DNA of 64,000 bases from Lasiosphaeris hirsuta (GCA_030549175.1 JAUKUA010000001.1:7378001-7442000); one strand, 5' to 3'. Counted from the first letter of the stretch, positions 35,669-47,606 are shown. Program-made: numbers and translations. Notes: generated from the letters alone by a model not told the origin.

Positions 35669-36671
35669 TCAAAAGGCCATCTCCTTCTTGATTTGGGCGA
35701 TTGCGAGACCAGGGTTGAGGCCCTTGGGGCACGTCCGCGTGCAGTTGAGGATGGTGTGGCAGCGGTACAGGCTCATCGAGTTGTTGAGGGCGTCCATGCG
35801 CTCGGCCTTGCGCTCGTCGCGCGAGTCGACCAGCCAGCGGTACGACTGCAGCAGGATGGCGGGGCCGAGGTACTCCTCCGAGTTCCACCAGTACGAAGGG
35901 CATGAGGTCGAGCAGCAGGCGCAGAGGATGCACTCGTAGAGGCCGTCGAGCTTCTTGCGGTCCACCTTAGATTGGCGATATTCCTTGCCCTGTTCGGGGG
36001 GTGGGGAGGTTAGTGTTTGGAGGTATATATGGTGTGAGGGTGGGAGGGGAAGGCATACATCAGGGGACGGGGTGTCGCGCTGGAGGTACGGCTTGATCGA
36101 CTTGTATTGCTTGTAGAACTGCGTGAGATCGGGCACGAGGTCCTTGACGACGTAGGTGTGCGGGAGAGGATAGATCTTAAGCTCAGCGCTGTCTTCGGCG
36201 GGGATGCGGCCTGTTTGTACATGTAAGCTATGAACTGCCCGCTGGCCGACAGAAATCATCATGGTGGCATGTCCTGTCGCAGCCGGATGGGCGCAGCTCA
36301 CACAAGCAGGCAAGGGTATTAGTGCCATTAATGTTCATAGCGCAGCTGCCGCAGATGCCCTCTCGGCAGCTCCGGCGGAAGGTCAGGGTCGGGTCCAGCT
36401 CGTTCTTGATGCGGATGAGGGCGTCGAGGACCATAGGACCAGTCTTATTGAGGTCGAGCGTGTATTTCTGCATGCGCGGCTTCTCGGCCGGGGTGTCGGG
36501 ATTCCAGCGGTAGATCTGGAAGGTCTTGAGCTTGGACTCGGAGCCCGAGGCCGTCTGACTCTCTTGGGCGGCATCGGCGAGGTTGGCGAAGCCACGGACG
36601 GGGGCGGCGATGCGGAATGCTGGCCGGGAGGCGCCGAGGATTCGGGCGGAGGTAGAGCGGAGAGATGCCAT
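35669..36671 (-). CDS. sdhB: Succinate dehydrogenase iron-sulfur subunit, mitochondrial
   Basis: The electron-transfer subunit of complex II. Exons are 36671-36302, 36210-36059 and 35989-35669 (280 residues). An Arg/Ala/Ser-rich presequence covers about residues 1-30. The 2Fe-2S site is [16 protein letters not shown]...LAC (about 100-125, split by intron 1). The 4Fe-4S site is [15 protein letters not shown], and the 3Fe-4S site is [17 protein letters not shown]. The Pro of SCPSYWW, the Asn of WWNSEE and the His of RCHTILNC, positions known to change in SDHI-resistant fungi, are all in the usual sensitive form. ATG 36671 is chosen because MASLRS starts a normal presequence; ATG 36692 would add seven residues. 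The gene is divergent from the Ptc7-like phosphatase, and its assembly factor SDHAF3 lies about 11 kb away. Confidence 0.97.
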
Positions 36672-37421
36672 TGTCGCGGCGAGGGGGTTCAATCAACCGT
36701 CAATGTCAGTTGTCAATTGCAAGTGGACGCGGGTGCAAGTCGCGCAGACACCGTGTTACCCAGTCTCAACCACAGGATGGAAGAGCAAACACAGGACGAG
36801 CCACGAGACGTCGAGGCGGCAGGTTGGGTGGTGTGGTGATTGAGGTGGTGTTGGTGGCGTCCAGCAAGTCAAAGTGGGCTCGGAGTCGATGATCTTCACA
36901 CCTGCACTTCGCTCGGTCCCGGAAAAGACCTCGGTAGATCTGGCCAATCATCTCTGCGTGAATTCCAATTCAGCCTCGTGCGAATCACAGCGCCGTTTGC
37001 GCCCGATCTCCTAGGAACCGCCCCACTATTCGGCGTCGAGCACAACAGCTGACCAGTGGCCGACACACAATGCAATTAAGGTTGCTGCTTGAGCCTCTTG
37101 AGCGTCAGAGCCTCTCCAATTTTGTCTCGCCCAGGCGCATATCGATAACGTCGCGAGCACTCCGCCAAGTTCTAACCTCGCATCGCGATTTCATGCCCTT
37201 TCCTTCCCACTTGCCATATCCTTCTGATAATGTTTACCACAAGCGATCGTTTGAACTAGAATCCTCAATTGCGGGCCCAGCGGGGCTTCGCACCAACCTC
37301 AACACGTCGACCTTCGGCCTGGCGTGCCGTTGCTCGCTGCACCTAATTCCATTTCTTCCACCTGCTACCTGACTGCCCCCCCCCCTCCCCCCACCCCCAG
37401 CCAACAGTAGCCAGCAACGAA
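36672..37421. promoter_or_regulatory. Divergent promoter region (sdhB / Ptc7-like)
   Basis: A 750-base spacer separates two divergent mitochondrial-type genes. CCAAT pentamers occur at about 36965 and 37114, possible sites for the CCAAT-binding complex. The last 50 bases before the phosphatase ATG are strongly C-rich (37376-37399). No TATA box is evident, and no third gene is supported. Confidence 0.5.
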
Positions 37422-38711
37422 ATGGCCACTAGCGCAAGTCGACTTCTCGGGCTGCCATGTCGTCCACGACTTCGGCTTGTGATGCCGATCGCTCGCCCGC
37501 GATCCTACATGGCCACCAGCTCACGCCCCCAGCCGTCCTGCCGACGGCAACCCCCTTCCCGGCTACACAATAACAGCGCCCCGGCCCGCTGCCTCTCCTC
37601 CCCGCCTAGTCACAAATACGTCTACAATGTCGCGGCCTCGTACATCGCCAAGGGCCTGCCGTACGACCCGTCGACACACGTGTTCCACTTCAACCCGTAC
37701 AACCGGGTACAGCCCCCGAAACCAGGGCGCGCCAAGTCGGCGCGGCCCGAGTCCGGGCAGGATGCCTTCTTCGTCAGCCGGCTCGGCACGCAGCCAGGTT
37801 CCGTCGCACTGGGCGTAGCCGACGGCGTAGGCGGATGGATGGACAGCGGCGTGGACCCGGCCGACTTCTCGCACGCCTTCTGCGACTACATGGCGGCGGC
37901 GGCGCACGAGTACCGCGCGCCGGCAGCCGGCACCCGCAAGGCCGAGCTGACGGCGCGCGAGCTCATGCAAAAGGGCTACGAGGCTGTCTGCCACGACCCA
38001 GCCATCGAGGCTGGCGGCAGCACCGCTGTGGTGGGCCTGCTGGGCGAGGACGGCACCCTCGAGGTTGCCAACCTGGGCGACAGCGGATACATTGTGCTGC
38101 GACTTAACGGGGTGCACGCGCACAGCGAACCGCAGACTCACGCCTTCAACACGCCGTTCCAGCTCAGCGTCGTGCCGCCGAGCATGCTGATGCGCGCCGC
38201 GACGTTTGGCGGCGCCCAGCTGATGGACCAGCCACGCGACGCCGAGGTGACGCGGCTTGCGCTGAGGCACGGCGACGTTGTCGTGTTTGCGAGCGACGGG
38301 CTATGGGACAACTTGTTCAACCAGGACATATTACGCATCGTCAGCCGCACCATGGCCAAGGTCGGCGCCTGGGCGAGCACCGATTCCGGGGTCCAGGTGG
38401 TCTCGGACCTGGCGCCGTATACGCACCCGCGGGACCTCCCGGCTGACGAGGAGGCCGCGGCGGAGGTGGGGAAGGCCCGGCCGTCGCCCTCGTCCATCAT
38501 CACTTTACAGAGCTTGATCGCCATGGAGATTGTGGGCGCTGCCAAGGCAGCCAGTCTTAACTCGAAACTGGACGGGCCGTTTTCCAAGGAGGTCAAGAAG
38601 CACTACCCGAACGAGAGGTGGCACGGCGGCAAGGAGGATGACATTTGCGCCATCGTGGTGCTGGTAGCCGAGGAGCCGGCGCCGTCGGGGCCAGTGAAGG
38701 CGAAGCTGTGA
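37422..38711 (+). CDS. Mitochondrial PP2C-type protein phosphatase, Ptc7-like
   Basis: A single exon of 429 residues. The N-terminal ~60 residues are Arg/Ser/Pro-rich without acids, consistent with mitochondrial targeting. The catalytic domain has the PPM metal-binding motifs in order: GQDAFFV, GVADGVGGW, GGSTAVVG, NLGDSGYIVL, FASDGLWDN and GKEDDICAIVV. The short PTC7-type architecture (GVADGVGGWxxxGxDP, KGY motif, no long insert) fits Ptc7/PPTC7, which in yeast acts on the coenzyme Q hydroxylase Coq7; the substrate here is inferred. The start ATG follows a C-rich leader and a CAACGAA context. It neighbours sdhB divergently, so two respiratory-chain-related genes share a promoter. Confidence 0.92.
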   Translation: MATSASRLLGLPCRPRLRLVMPIARPRSYMATSSRPQPSCRRQPPSRLHNNSAPARCLSSPPSHKYVYNVAASYIAKGLPYDPSTHVFHFNPYNRVQPPKPGRAKSARPESGQDAFFVSRLGTQPGSVALGVADGVGGWMDSGVDPADFSHAFCDYMAAAAHEYRAPAAGTRKAELTARELMQKGYEAVCHDPAIEAGGSTAVVGLLGEDGTLEVANLGDSGYIVLRLNGVHAHSEPQTHAFNTPFQLSVVPPSMLMRAATFGGAQLMDQPRDAEVTRLALRHGDVVVFASDGLWDNLFNQDILRIVSRTMAKVGAWASTDSGVQVVSDLAPYTHPRDLPADEEAAAEVGKARPSPSSIITLQSLIAMEIVGAAKAASLNSKLDGPFSKEVKKHYPNERWHGGKEDDICAIVVLVAEEPAPSGPVKAKL

Positions 38712-40084
38712 ACCAGCTTCCCTGAGAAGACGAGTAAAAGACGATTTGCGTCAGGGGTCTTATCGACGGGATAAGATCCATCACACTTATACACTATACT
38801 TTACTAATCTGGGGCATTGCCGGGCGTTTTTGACTGGTATTACAAGCGGCGGGCGGTAGTGGTGGTTTGCACCTATTATCGAAGGGGGGACAAGAGTTCT
38901 GTACCCAGCAATCTCACCAGGGTTACGTATACCGCTGCACGGGTGATCTTGGAAGAGTTGGGTAGTTAAAAGAGATGTCGCTGGCACATGGGGTGGTGTT
39001 GTACAAACAAGATGGATACGGCTTGGAGGAGGAAAATAGACGATGAGGGCGGGCTGGCTTCGAAGCCCGCTGTGTCCGGGGTATGTACAGACGTAGCAAT
39101 GATATATACCGTTGAAGGCCGTCTTGTTGTTCAACGACGGTTCAAGATGAAAATGGACACAACAACGATATTCAATTACCTGTCTGCCACACACACCTCC
39201 ATGACAAACTCCAACCTCGTTCAAGGGTCTTGAACATCTAACAACCTGACAACACGTATCCCAAACCAAGGGCTAGGAACCTAAGAAATTCGCCAGCGAT
39301 AGCATGGGGCGCCAAGGTGCCTCGACCCACGCTGAGTCGTGCACCTCCCCGCCACCCGTCCAGCGACCTGCATAACCTGCTGCACGCTTTCCACAGCGTT
39401 CCTGCAGCTACCCGACCGGCTTACGCCCTGTCCCGGCAGTCTAACAGATGCATAATGAAGCATTCTTTGCGACACAGCAATATGGAATGCATCCGATGAA
39501 GGAATATCAAAGAGCACACAAGTCGTCACATATGGCAAAATGTATCATGATGGTATAGTATTCTTATTAACTCCTACTCGAGTAGAACCATGCTGGTATC
39601 GCGCACGCTATCGCATGCAGCCGCTCCAAGCTCGTATTCCATATCGAATCCACGACAGCAGCAACGACTTCAGCACGTAGCACCACGTATTGACAATTTC
39701 CCCCGTCGCTGCGCCCCGCTCCACCATAACCAATGCAGAAGAAGCCAAGTAAAAGCACACGATGCAATGTGCTCTCCCATTTTGTTTTGTCTTCCATAAT
39801 CGTGTACCTCAGTTCCGCGTACCAACCACAATGAAAAAAAGACCTAGCCAATGCAGATCCTGGTAGAGACCTATGCAAAAGCCCAGAGACAACAAGCCCT
39901 CGCTGTCACATGGCTTGAACTCGGGGTGGGTGTCCCATAACTACCAATTACAACCAATCATCCGTCTTCCGTATAACCAGTTACAATATGTACGAGAAAA
40001 TACCAAAAGCGACCACGCGCTCGCTCGAGGTGGTGCAAAGCGGTTGGTACAATCGGTATTATGTTCTCCGTGAGATGACTCCGC
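38712..40084. other. Intergenic region between convergent genes
   Basis: About 1.37 kb of 3' flank. A 160-residue minus frame (38787-39269) has unusual Cys/His/Pro composition and no family motif, so I do not call it. No RNA gene or repeat is seen. Confidence 0.5.
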
Positions 40085-40806
40085 TTAATTGAAGAGGGCA
40101 AACGCGGCGGCGGCAATGAGCACCAGCGCAAATGGCGACGAGTAGCGCTGACTGGCGCTGTTGACATTGGTGGGGCTGCTAGTAGCAGTGGAACGGGTAG
40201 TGGTGGCGGTAGCTGCGAGTCGTTAGCATGAAATCAGGGCAAAAAATGTGGCAAGTTAGCTTACCTCTGGTCGTGGTGCTGGCGGAGGTGGTAGCAGTGG
40301 TCAACCCAGACGAAGCAACGGACGTCACGGAGCTGACAACAGTGGTCGAGACGACACTGCCAGAGCTGATCACGGAGTCGGTCGAAGAGGCGGAGGCGGA
40401 GGCCGACTTGCTGGACGAGAGGGTTCCGGTGCCGACGTAGGGGAAGAGCAGGCTGAAGTTAGGGTCATCCTTCGAGGATGAGTCAAAGATGCGGAAGGCG
40501 TAGTTGCCAGAGGGATAGCCTGAGGGAGTGAATGTGAAAGTGCCGCCGGTTCCGGAAGCTGCGGGTTTCTTGGTCAGACTGAATACGAGTACAGACACGT
40601 TCGGTATACATACTGGTGAGGTCCTCAACAACCTTGAGGTTTGAGGGCTGGCCAGTCATGAGGGTGACGGTGACATCGCCAACGGCGCCGATCCAGGTCA
40701 GGGTGAAGGGCTTGCCCTCGCGTACATCAAAGATGGTGTTGGTAATGGCAGGCTTGGCCAGTGCAAAAGCCGCAAAGGCACCAGCGATGATAGCAGACAG
40801 CTTCAT
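40085..40806 (-). CDS. Ser/Thr-rich GPI-anchored protein with Kre9/Knh1-like domain
   Basis: Exons are 40806-40614, 40558-40265 and 40212-40085 (204 residues). A signal peptide spans residues 1-17 (MKLSAIIAGAFAAFALA). An Ig-like domain of the Kre9/Knh1 N-terminal type follows (about 20-110), with EGKPFTLTWIGAVGDVTVTL, then GTFTFTPSGYPSGNYAFRI. A Ser/Thr-rich stalk, likely O-mannosylated, leads to a C-terminal hydrophobic tail (FALVLIAAAAFALFN) typical of a GPI signal. Such proteins are abundant at the fungal cell surface and are linked to beta-glucan assembly by homology. The extended frame without splicing breaks the domain, so the three-exon model is preferred. Confidence 0.88.
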
Positions 40807-43003
40807 TGTGAACTGTTGGAGTCGAGTTTGACAAGTAGTGGAGGTTGAAACAACTACAAGACAGCCAGCTGTTAGCTAAGCGTGTTCACTAGATAGAATC
40901 GGCGTGACTCGAGTCGAAACGCGCATGAAAGACCTCGGTTTGCGTCACATACCAAGCGGTTGCAATGCTATGCTTCCCAAGGTGAGGCGAGTTGGCACTG
41001 CGATTGGGATAGAAAGGCGTAAGCTGGCGAAACGACCGGGAAGTTGTATTATTATTATAAGATGTAGTCAACGTGAAGCGACAGTGCCGTACGCGGGGTG
41101 ACGAGGATGGTGGTTTAAGGAGTGGGAAAGGAAGGAAGGAAAAGACGAGCAGGAGAGAAGTTGGCGAGCCATGCTTCCGTGCTTGCCTGCAGGGGGTGCC
41201 AAATAATGCAGCAAATAATGGAACAAGGGAGTCCACAACACGAGACAGGGGTAGCGACGCTCCATCGACCTCTTCGCCAATGGGAGGTGACGATCAGAAA
41301 TTTGTGTGAGCTTTTTGCGCTGGGGTAACGGAGCGACCCTGGGGCAAGTGACCGGGGAACCTTGAAGCCTGCCAACTTCCCTCAGGCCTAGCATCAATTC
41401 CATCGGGCTTCGCCTGGAAGAACTGCTGAATCGATCGTCCCGCATCTCGAGTCAGAGCTCTTGCCTTGAGCATTTGCTCTTCGGTTTGTACTACAGCTTG
41501 TTTGAAGACGATGCGACGATGTTGGCCTCGTCACATCTCGGAGAGGGAGCTTGAGCTTCGCCAAAGGGCACGCGTGATGTTGACAGCTTGCCCAGTTGCC
41601 ACCCAATCAGATCATTGGCCGCGTGTTGGTTCCTACCTTAGCTCCCATCGCGCCACTGTTGCCTCGGATCCCTCCCCGGCAACAGCAGTGATATTCCCCG
41701 TATCACCGCCGGGCTGTAATTGGCAGCGCCTTAGTGTGGACTTTTTCAAGTTCTCATCTTCACATCTTCAAGTCGATGGCACTTTTGCCTTGTCCGCGTG
41801 GTGGTTCCGGAAAGCTTCCCCCAAAGCTGTCAGTGCCCAGATGGAGCTCAGACCTCAGACAGAGGGCCAGCTGTTGCTCCCGCTGCACAACGTCGTTCCT
41901 GCAGGTGCCTGCCGCGTCTCGTCAACTTTATTTCAGCTGTCAAACGCCGTCATTCTCTTGGCCATTCAGTTCCAAACAGGGGAGAAACATCGCCTCGTCA
42001 TCCGAGGTCGACGAACTTGTGGGGCCCGGCAGTGAGAAGGAGACCGACGGCAAGGCCGCAGAGAGCACAGGCAGCGGAAAGGTGCATCTGGCAGGCCAGG
42101 TTTTGGTTCCGCTGCGATGCGATGCGAAATATTGAGTACAGATCATGCAATGTCGCACCGTTGTACGAAGATCGCGCCATCAACCAATAGCGCATCCCGT
42201 CGGCCTAAAATCATGAATGGCGCTCCAAGAGGCAAACACAGCGCTGCGGCACAGAACACCACCAGCGGGAACGCGCATCCGTGTTCGCGCAGGCTGAGTT
42301 TACACACAGGAACTTGCACGGAACTTATCAGGAGCGAGTTATGCGGACAATTGGAAGACATAATGGATTCAGTTCGGGCTCGCCCCCAAATCAAGCAGAA
42401 TCAGTTGCTTGAGGCTTAAAATTGGCTGGAGAATACGAGGTATACGCCTGCAGGCTTGCGCGTATTCACAGAGGTAGGTGCCACCACAAAAAAAACGACG
42501 TCGATCCACCACCAGAGGGTGTAGAGCAAACTCTGGATCAAGAACGAAAAAAGGGCTTGTGGTGGCTTAGAGGTCATTATGAATGAGCCAGCGCATCGGA
42601 AACCTTCATCAGCCCTGATGGTATCGATGGGATGATGTCACACGAGATCTGGCCCCCAACTTCCCCACCACTATATTGTCAATATGGCACGATGCACGCC
42701 TCAGAGTTAGGGATGTGACTTGTTCCGGGTAATAGGTGTCCTGTCGAAACAAGAAACCGAGGTTTCAACGGCCGCGTGCCGTGCTACGCACTACACTTCA
42801 GACAGTCAGCCGGCGACGGATAAACAGCAGACAAGTCGCGCCCGACAAATCAAGCTCCCGGGAGAAGCCCAAACAGGGCGGGAAGAACTCTGAAACGTCG
42901 TTTATATCTTGCTGATATTCCCAACCACCAGGACGGCTCATCTTTCAGACCAGCCGACATCCTTCAGCATTTATCAACCCTGAGCTCCGTTCCCCTGGGG
43001 GGT
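40807..43003. other. Intergenic region of about 2.2 kb
   Basis: The promoter side of the GPI protein gene and 3' flank of the Hpm1-like gene. Plus-strand frames at 41466-42035 and 41734-42190 overlap each other and are rich in Ser, Arg, Cys and Trp, without motifs. I see no supported gene. Confidence 0.5.
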
Positions 43004-44228
43004 TCAAGAGAGTTGGCATCTGACAACACCTCGTCGGACCCCTTCGGTCTCCTCTCGCAAAGTCTCAACAGTAGCACCGAGCCCCTTCATTTTGTCAGTA
43101 AAGTCATCGAGCGAACCGCCGACGCCAAAGTACAGTCTCTTTGCACCAACTATGGCGGCGGCATACTCATTGGACGGGTCGCTGCGCTGTTGTTCCAGGA
43201 TCAGGAGGAGCGTTTTGACGAAACTTTCAAGCGCAAAGGGGGAGTAGATGGTCTCTGCTCCCATAACCAGCATTTTTGTTTTCCCTGGAAGTCCACTCGG
43301 GATGCCCGAGTTGTAAAGGAGTTCCACAAACTCGGGGGACCACGCCCCAGATTGGAAACATAACGAGATGTTGTTTGAAGAGAGGGAGTCGTTGAAAGCT
43401 TGCAGCAGCTCGGAGGACAGGTCCAACAAATCTTCATCCGAGAAAGCTTCCTCGATGGCGGGGTTTGTCCCCCGCTCTTGGAGTGCCCACGCGAGAATGA
43501 AGTTTGGCAGAGTCACGAGATAGAGCACGCTAGGATTGTAGTCGGCGAGGGTGAGCACCAGAGGGCTTCTTTCCGCCGACTCTCGCCTCTCGGCCAGTGC
43601 CCATTGGAATAGGGCGAGGGACGGCAATGCTGTGCCACAGCCAAGCTGTAAACAGGTCAGCCAGCTCAGCTCAAAACGCCTTCCCCGAGCAAATCGGGAT
43701 GACTATCGAAGTGGGGAGAGGGGTGGGTATGGGATGAGGTGTCCGTACCTCTATCGACACGCAGGAATCACGGCTGAATATCTGCGCCGTATTCTCAGAT
43801 GCAAGGACCTTGACCATGTCGACGCTACTCTCCCAGCTCTTGAAGCCACCCTCGTAGATGCCCGTCTTGACATCGTGCTCGCCAAGGCCGGGTGCTGACT
43901 CGGATGCGTTCTCGTCCTCTTCCTCTTCAGCCATGAGCTGGGCGCGCACGTCCCACAGCTCACGGCGAGGGACTTGGATAGTTTTTCCGTCATCAAGGAC
44001 GACAGACAAGGTGCTGAAGGCGATCTGGGACGGGAGGGATGAGATCATGTGACCAATTTCATGGTGAACGGGCGGCAGCAGCGGTTTGCCCTGGACTGGG
44101 AAAGCACTTGCCGAGGTTGCTGTTATTGCCGTTAGGAGTGTCGGTGGTGTTGTTGCTGAAGCGGCGATTGGGCGGCTGCCATCATCCTCTATGTCGTCCC
44201 CCGCGAAGGAAAAGAAGTGACCCGTCAT
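43004..44228 (-). CDS. Protein-histidine N-methyltransferase, Hpm1/METTL18-like
   Basis: A class I SAM-dependent methyltransferase; yeast Hpm1 modifies a histidine of ribosomal protein Rpl3. Exons are 44228-43749 and 43645-43004 (373 residues). The family signature KTGIYEGGFKSWESSVDMVK is at about residues 125-145. The SAM-binding motif ELGCGTALPSL spans the splice junction, and a later strand is LVLTLADYNPSVL. The motif LVMGAETIYSP matches the post-II Ala/Gly-Glu-Thr-x-Tyr found in the family. ATG 44228 (MTGHFFSFAGD) is chosen because FSFxxD is typical of the N-terminus; the frame continues open upstream to 44390 in Arg/Pro-rich sequence that is probably leader. Confidence 0.9.
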
Positions 44229-45604
44229 CCTTACGCCCTTTTGCGGCAATGTGCTTAGCTTCCGAGTCGGAGGATCTGGGTGTTGGTATGAAGCCGATCG
44301 GAATTTTCCGCGTCCTGGGCTCAACTCCCGTCGGATGCCAATGGGCGAATCGGTTTCGGCAACGAGACAAGTCAGAGTCGTTTCGGGCACTAGTCACGGT
44401 TTGGGCCTGGCAAGCTGATGCTGATGATCAAAAAGCGTGCGTGCCTCAGAGCTGTCACGTGGCGGCCAACACAACCAACCTTGAAGTTTGTCTTGCCTTG
44501 CTCGCCTGTCTGGCCAGTGCCGGCGGGGTAGTTCTGACAATATGGTCCGTGAGCGGGCGACCTTGCGCAGCGCTCCAATGAGCATCGAGCCGCTTCACGT
44601 AGGCGCAAGTGGGTCTGTTAGTTCAGCGGGCATGATCCCGCGCATGGCGCCGCATCGGATTGTTTCTCCAGCGGGCTTCTTACTCGGCGTCGTGCAACGG
44701 CCAGCTCGTCTCCTATTCGCTGCTCACCGGCTCTCTTCGTGGTTGGACAGGATACGACCTCCAGTATATATGTCGCCCTCTCCTCCTGTCTGGCTCGACC
44801 AGTGACGAGGCTCGGGGCGCAATATCCCCGTCGGCCGTCGACGAAGCAGCATTTTATTGGATTGCGCCGCCGACTCTTTCGACCCCGTCGAGTAGGGTCG
44901 AGCCCTGGACCTCCTTTGTTGACCTCCTTTACAGCAGCGGGGATACTTGCATGGCTTGGCTTGTTGAGCAGCGAGCGCCCTCGAGGTGCGGGCCGTTGTC
45001 GTCGTCGATGAAGTGCAGTCGCTCTCATCCGTAAACCGACCAACGGGTGCTTCACAGAGCAAGACAAACAACGGCAAGCAGGGAACAGGGAGGGGGTGCT
45101 GCTGCCGTCCCAAAGTGGACCAACAGATAGTGCACAGAACTTGCTGGGCCTTGGATCTTTGCAGGCTCACGCTCCTGCCGTCTTTGGTCGTATCGTATTG
45201 CTTGTTTGCTTGAGCCTCATGAACGCTAGGTGTTTTTGCCATCGTGGCTGTCAGTCGCCCCTTGGCGGTTTGCTCGGGAAAGAGCTCGATCACCGTTCAG
45301 TGGCGGTTACCAACCAACCCTGGGGCCCGACAAATGTGGAAGTCACGACCTAGAGGGGCCCAGTGCCCTTCATCCGGTCTCGTTATCGCTCTTGCTTGGG
45401 CACCTAGGTAAGGCCAGTGCTCTCTCTGCTTGTTACCCCTTGTTCATCCCATATTCCACATGCAGTGAATAAAAGGGTTGGGTCGTCCCGTCCTGAGTAG
45501 GTTGCTTCCATTCACCAAGTTGGTGTGTGTGATCTTGGTCCATCCCCTGTTACTAAGGAATTTATCGGTATAAATTCCCTTTTCACTCCCCTCTTGCACT
45601 CAAG
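44229..45604. promoter_or_regulatory. Divergent promoter region (Hpm1-like / monooxygenase)
   Basis: About 1.38 kb. Frames here on both strands are short or have spurious composition. A segment at about 44611-44630 (TTAGTTCAGCGG) resembles a tRNA A box, but no B box follows. A TATA box near the right end is listed separately. Confidence 0.45.
45569..45574 (+). promoter_or_regulatory. TATA box of the monooxygenase gene
   Basis: TATAAA lies in CGGTATAAATTCCC, 36 bases upstream of the ATG. That spacing implies a short leader or an alternative upstream initiator; the assignment is positional. Confidence 0.35.
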
Positions 45605-47606
45605 ATGGTTATCGAAATATCTCGCGATCGGTACGATCACGATTTTGCGGCAAACGAACCGCAACGACCCGTTGTAGCGCCCGACATGGCATACACGGTC
45701 CGAGAAGAACCCCTCGGCTCCACCCGGCACATCCGCATCGTCGGTATCGGAGCCGGTGCTAGCGGCCTGAACTTGATTCGTACGCTACGGCTCAACCTTG
45801 TCGACTACGAGTTGGTCGTCTACGAAAAGAATGAAGACGTCGGAGGGACTTGGCTGGAGAATCGCTACCCTGGTTGCCGGTGTGATATCCCGAGTCACAA
45901 TTACCAGTTCTCATGGAAGCCAAAGCACGATTGGACGAACTTCTTTGCGCCAGCCGAAGAGATCGGGAAGTATCTCTGCAGGATCTGTGACGAAGAAAAC
46001 ATGAGAGAATCGATCAAGACGTTGCACCGGATAACAGCTGCACGCTGGAACGAGAAGGAGGGGCTTTGGCAGCTATCGGTTCGGAATCTCAAGACCGGGC
46101 ATGAGTTCAACGATTATGCCAACTTTCTCGTGGATGGAACAGGAATCCTGAAGTAGGTCGTCATTGGCGTGATGGTGTTGACCCGGGAAGCGAGCTAACA
46201 AGTCTGTCGGGAAAGCAATTGGAAGTGGCCCGATGTTGAGGATATTCACGCCTTCCAGGGCACATTAATTCACACCGCTCGATGGCCAAAGGATTTCGAC
46301 CCCTCAGGAAAGACGATTGCCGTTATTGGGAATGGTGCTACTGGATTACAGGTGCTGCCCGAGCTTCAACCTGGTATGCATCGCCAATCATATCCTACCA
46401 GCGTCTGCTAACATCATAACAGGTGCCAACAAGCTCTACCACATTATCAGGACACCTACCTGGATACCTCCACCACGGATACAGTCGTGGAAGATCATGG
46501 GCCAGGCCGACAGAATCCTGGAGAAAGTACAGTTGGACCAAGACGAGAAGTTTTCCGAGGAGACGATCGAAATATTCAAATCCGACCCAGACTTCTATCG
46601 CGGCTTCATCAAAAGGGTAGAGGCGGAAGTCAACAGCACATTTCCGATCGTAAGTCTTTTCCCTCTTAGCCCTACGAGAGAGAGAGAGAGAGCTAATGAA
46701 AATCCATTAAAAGGTCCTCACCAAGAACCCAATACAAGCTTTTGCGCGCCAAAAAGTTGCGGAATACATGACAGCGATGCTCGGAGGGGACGAAAGCCTC
46801 TGTAAGGCGCTGATACCAGACTACCCCCTTGGCCGCCGGAGGATGACGCCCGGACACGCATACCTGCAAGCTGTAGTGAAGCCCAACGTGGAAATAAAAA
46901 CAGGGGGGGTGAGGCGATTCGTAGCTGAGGGTATTGAGCTGGAGTCGGGGGAAATCCTCAAGGTGGATGCAATCGTATGCGCGACGGGGTTTGAAACATC
47001 ATTCTGCCCACGGTTTCCCATTATTGGCCGAAACGGGAATCTCCAGGACCGTTGGCGGAGCGAGGTACCCAAAGCATACATGTCTTGCGCCGTCGATGGC
47101 GTACCGAATTATTTCAGTAAGTCCTTGCTTCCCCTGCATCTGATGGCTGCATTCCTGGCTGACCTCCCACGTTAGCGTTCTTCGGCCCCAATGCACCCAT
47201 CGGCCATGGAAGCGTCTTCACTCTGAGCGAACATATCGCCAAGTACATCACGGGCATCATCAAGAAGTGCCAGAGCGAAGGTATCAAGGCGGTGGCGCCG
47301 TCCAGGGACGCAGTTGACGACTACTTTGAGCACATCTCGGCTTTCATGCCCCGAACAGCTTGGGCTACCGAGGGCCGCTCGTGGTTCAAGGGCGGCAGGA
47401 ATGATGGGCCAGTAACAGCGCTGCACCCAGGCAGTCGGATACACTTCTTCCACATGCTGGAGCGATTCCGGGGCGAGGACTGGGAGTATGTGTACGATGG
47501 CGCGAAGCAGAATCGGTTTGCGTATCTGGGCAATGGGTACTCGACGAAGGAGATAGATCCCGATGTGGATTCGACGTGGTATCTGGATTCTTCGGCGGTG
47601 GTGTGA
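45605..47606 (+). CDS. Baeyer-Villiger-type flavin monooxygenase
   Basis: An FAD- and NADPH-dependent oxygenase that inserts oxygen into ketones or oxidises heteroatoms. Exons are 45605-46152, 46216-46373, 46423-46649, 46714-47116 and 47176-47606 (588 residues). The FAD-binding fold has IVGIGAGASGLN (about 44-55), then DVGGTWLENRYPGCRCDIPS. The Baeyer-Villiger fingerprint FQGTLIHTARWP is present, followed by the NADPH-binding VIGNGATGLQ. The late conserved segments are AIVCATGFETSF and FFGPNAPIGHG. Intron 3 contains an (AG)n run. It stands alone without other tailoring enzymes, so a catabolic or detoxifying role is as likely as secondary metabolism. Confidence 0.93.

Noticed and set aside
38787..39269. 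160-residue minus-strand frame between two convergent genes
   Set aside because: Cys/His/Pro-rich with no family motif and located in what should be 3' flank.
41466..42190. Overlapping plus frames of 130-189 residues
   Set aside because: Three frames open at once over a GC-moderate stretch; no motif, no consistent splice signals.
44608..44680. Possible tRNA starting GGGTCTGTTAGTTCAGCGG
   Set aside because: Good A-box match, but no T arm or B box follows and the acceptor stem has no partner.
44724..45293. 189-residue minus-strand frame in the divergent promoter
   Set aside because: Composition is Arg/Thr/Ser/Gln-rich with no domain; lies between two well-defined divergent genes.
45605..47606. 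Secondary-metabolite cluster around the monooxygenase
   Set aside because: No polyketide synthase, peptide synthetase, terpene cyclase, P450 or cluster regulator in the window.
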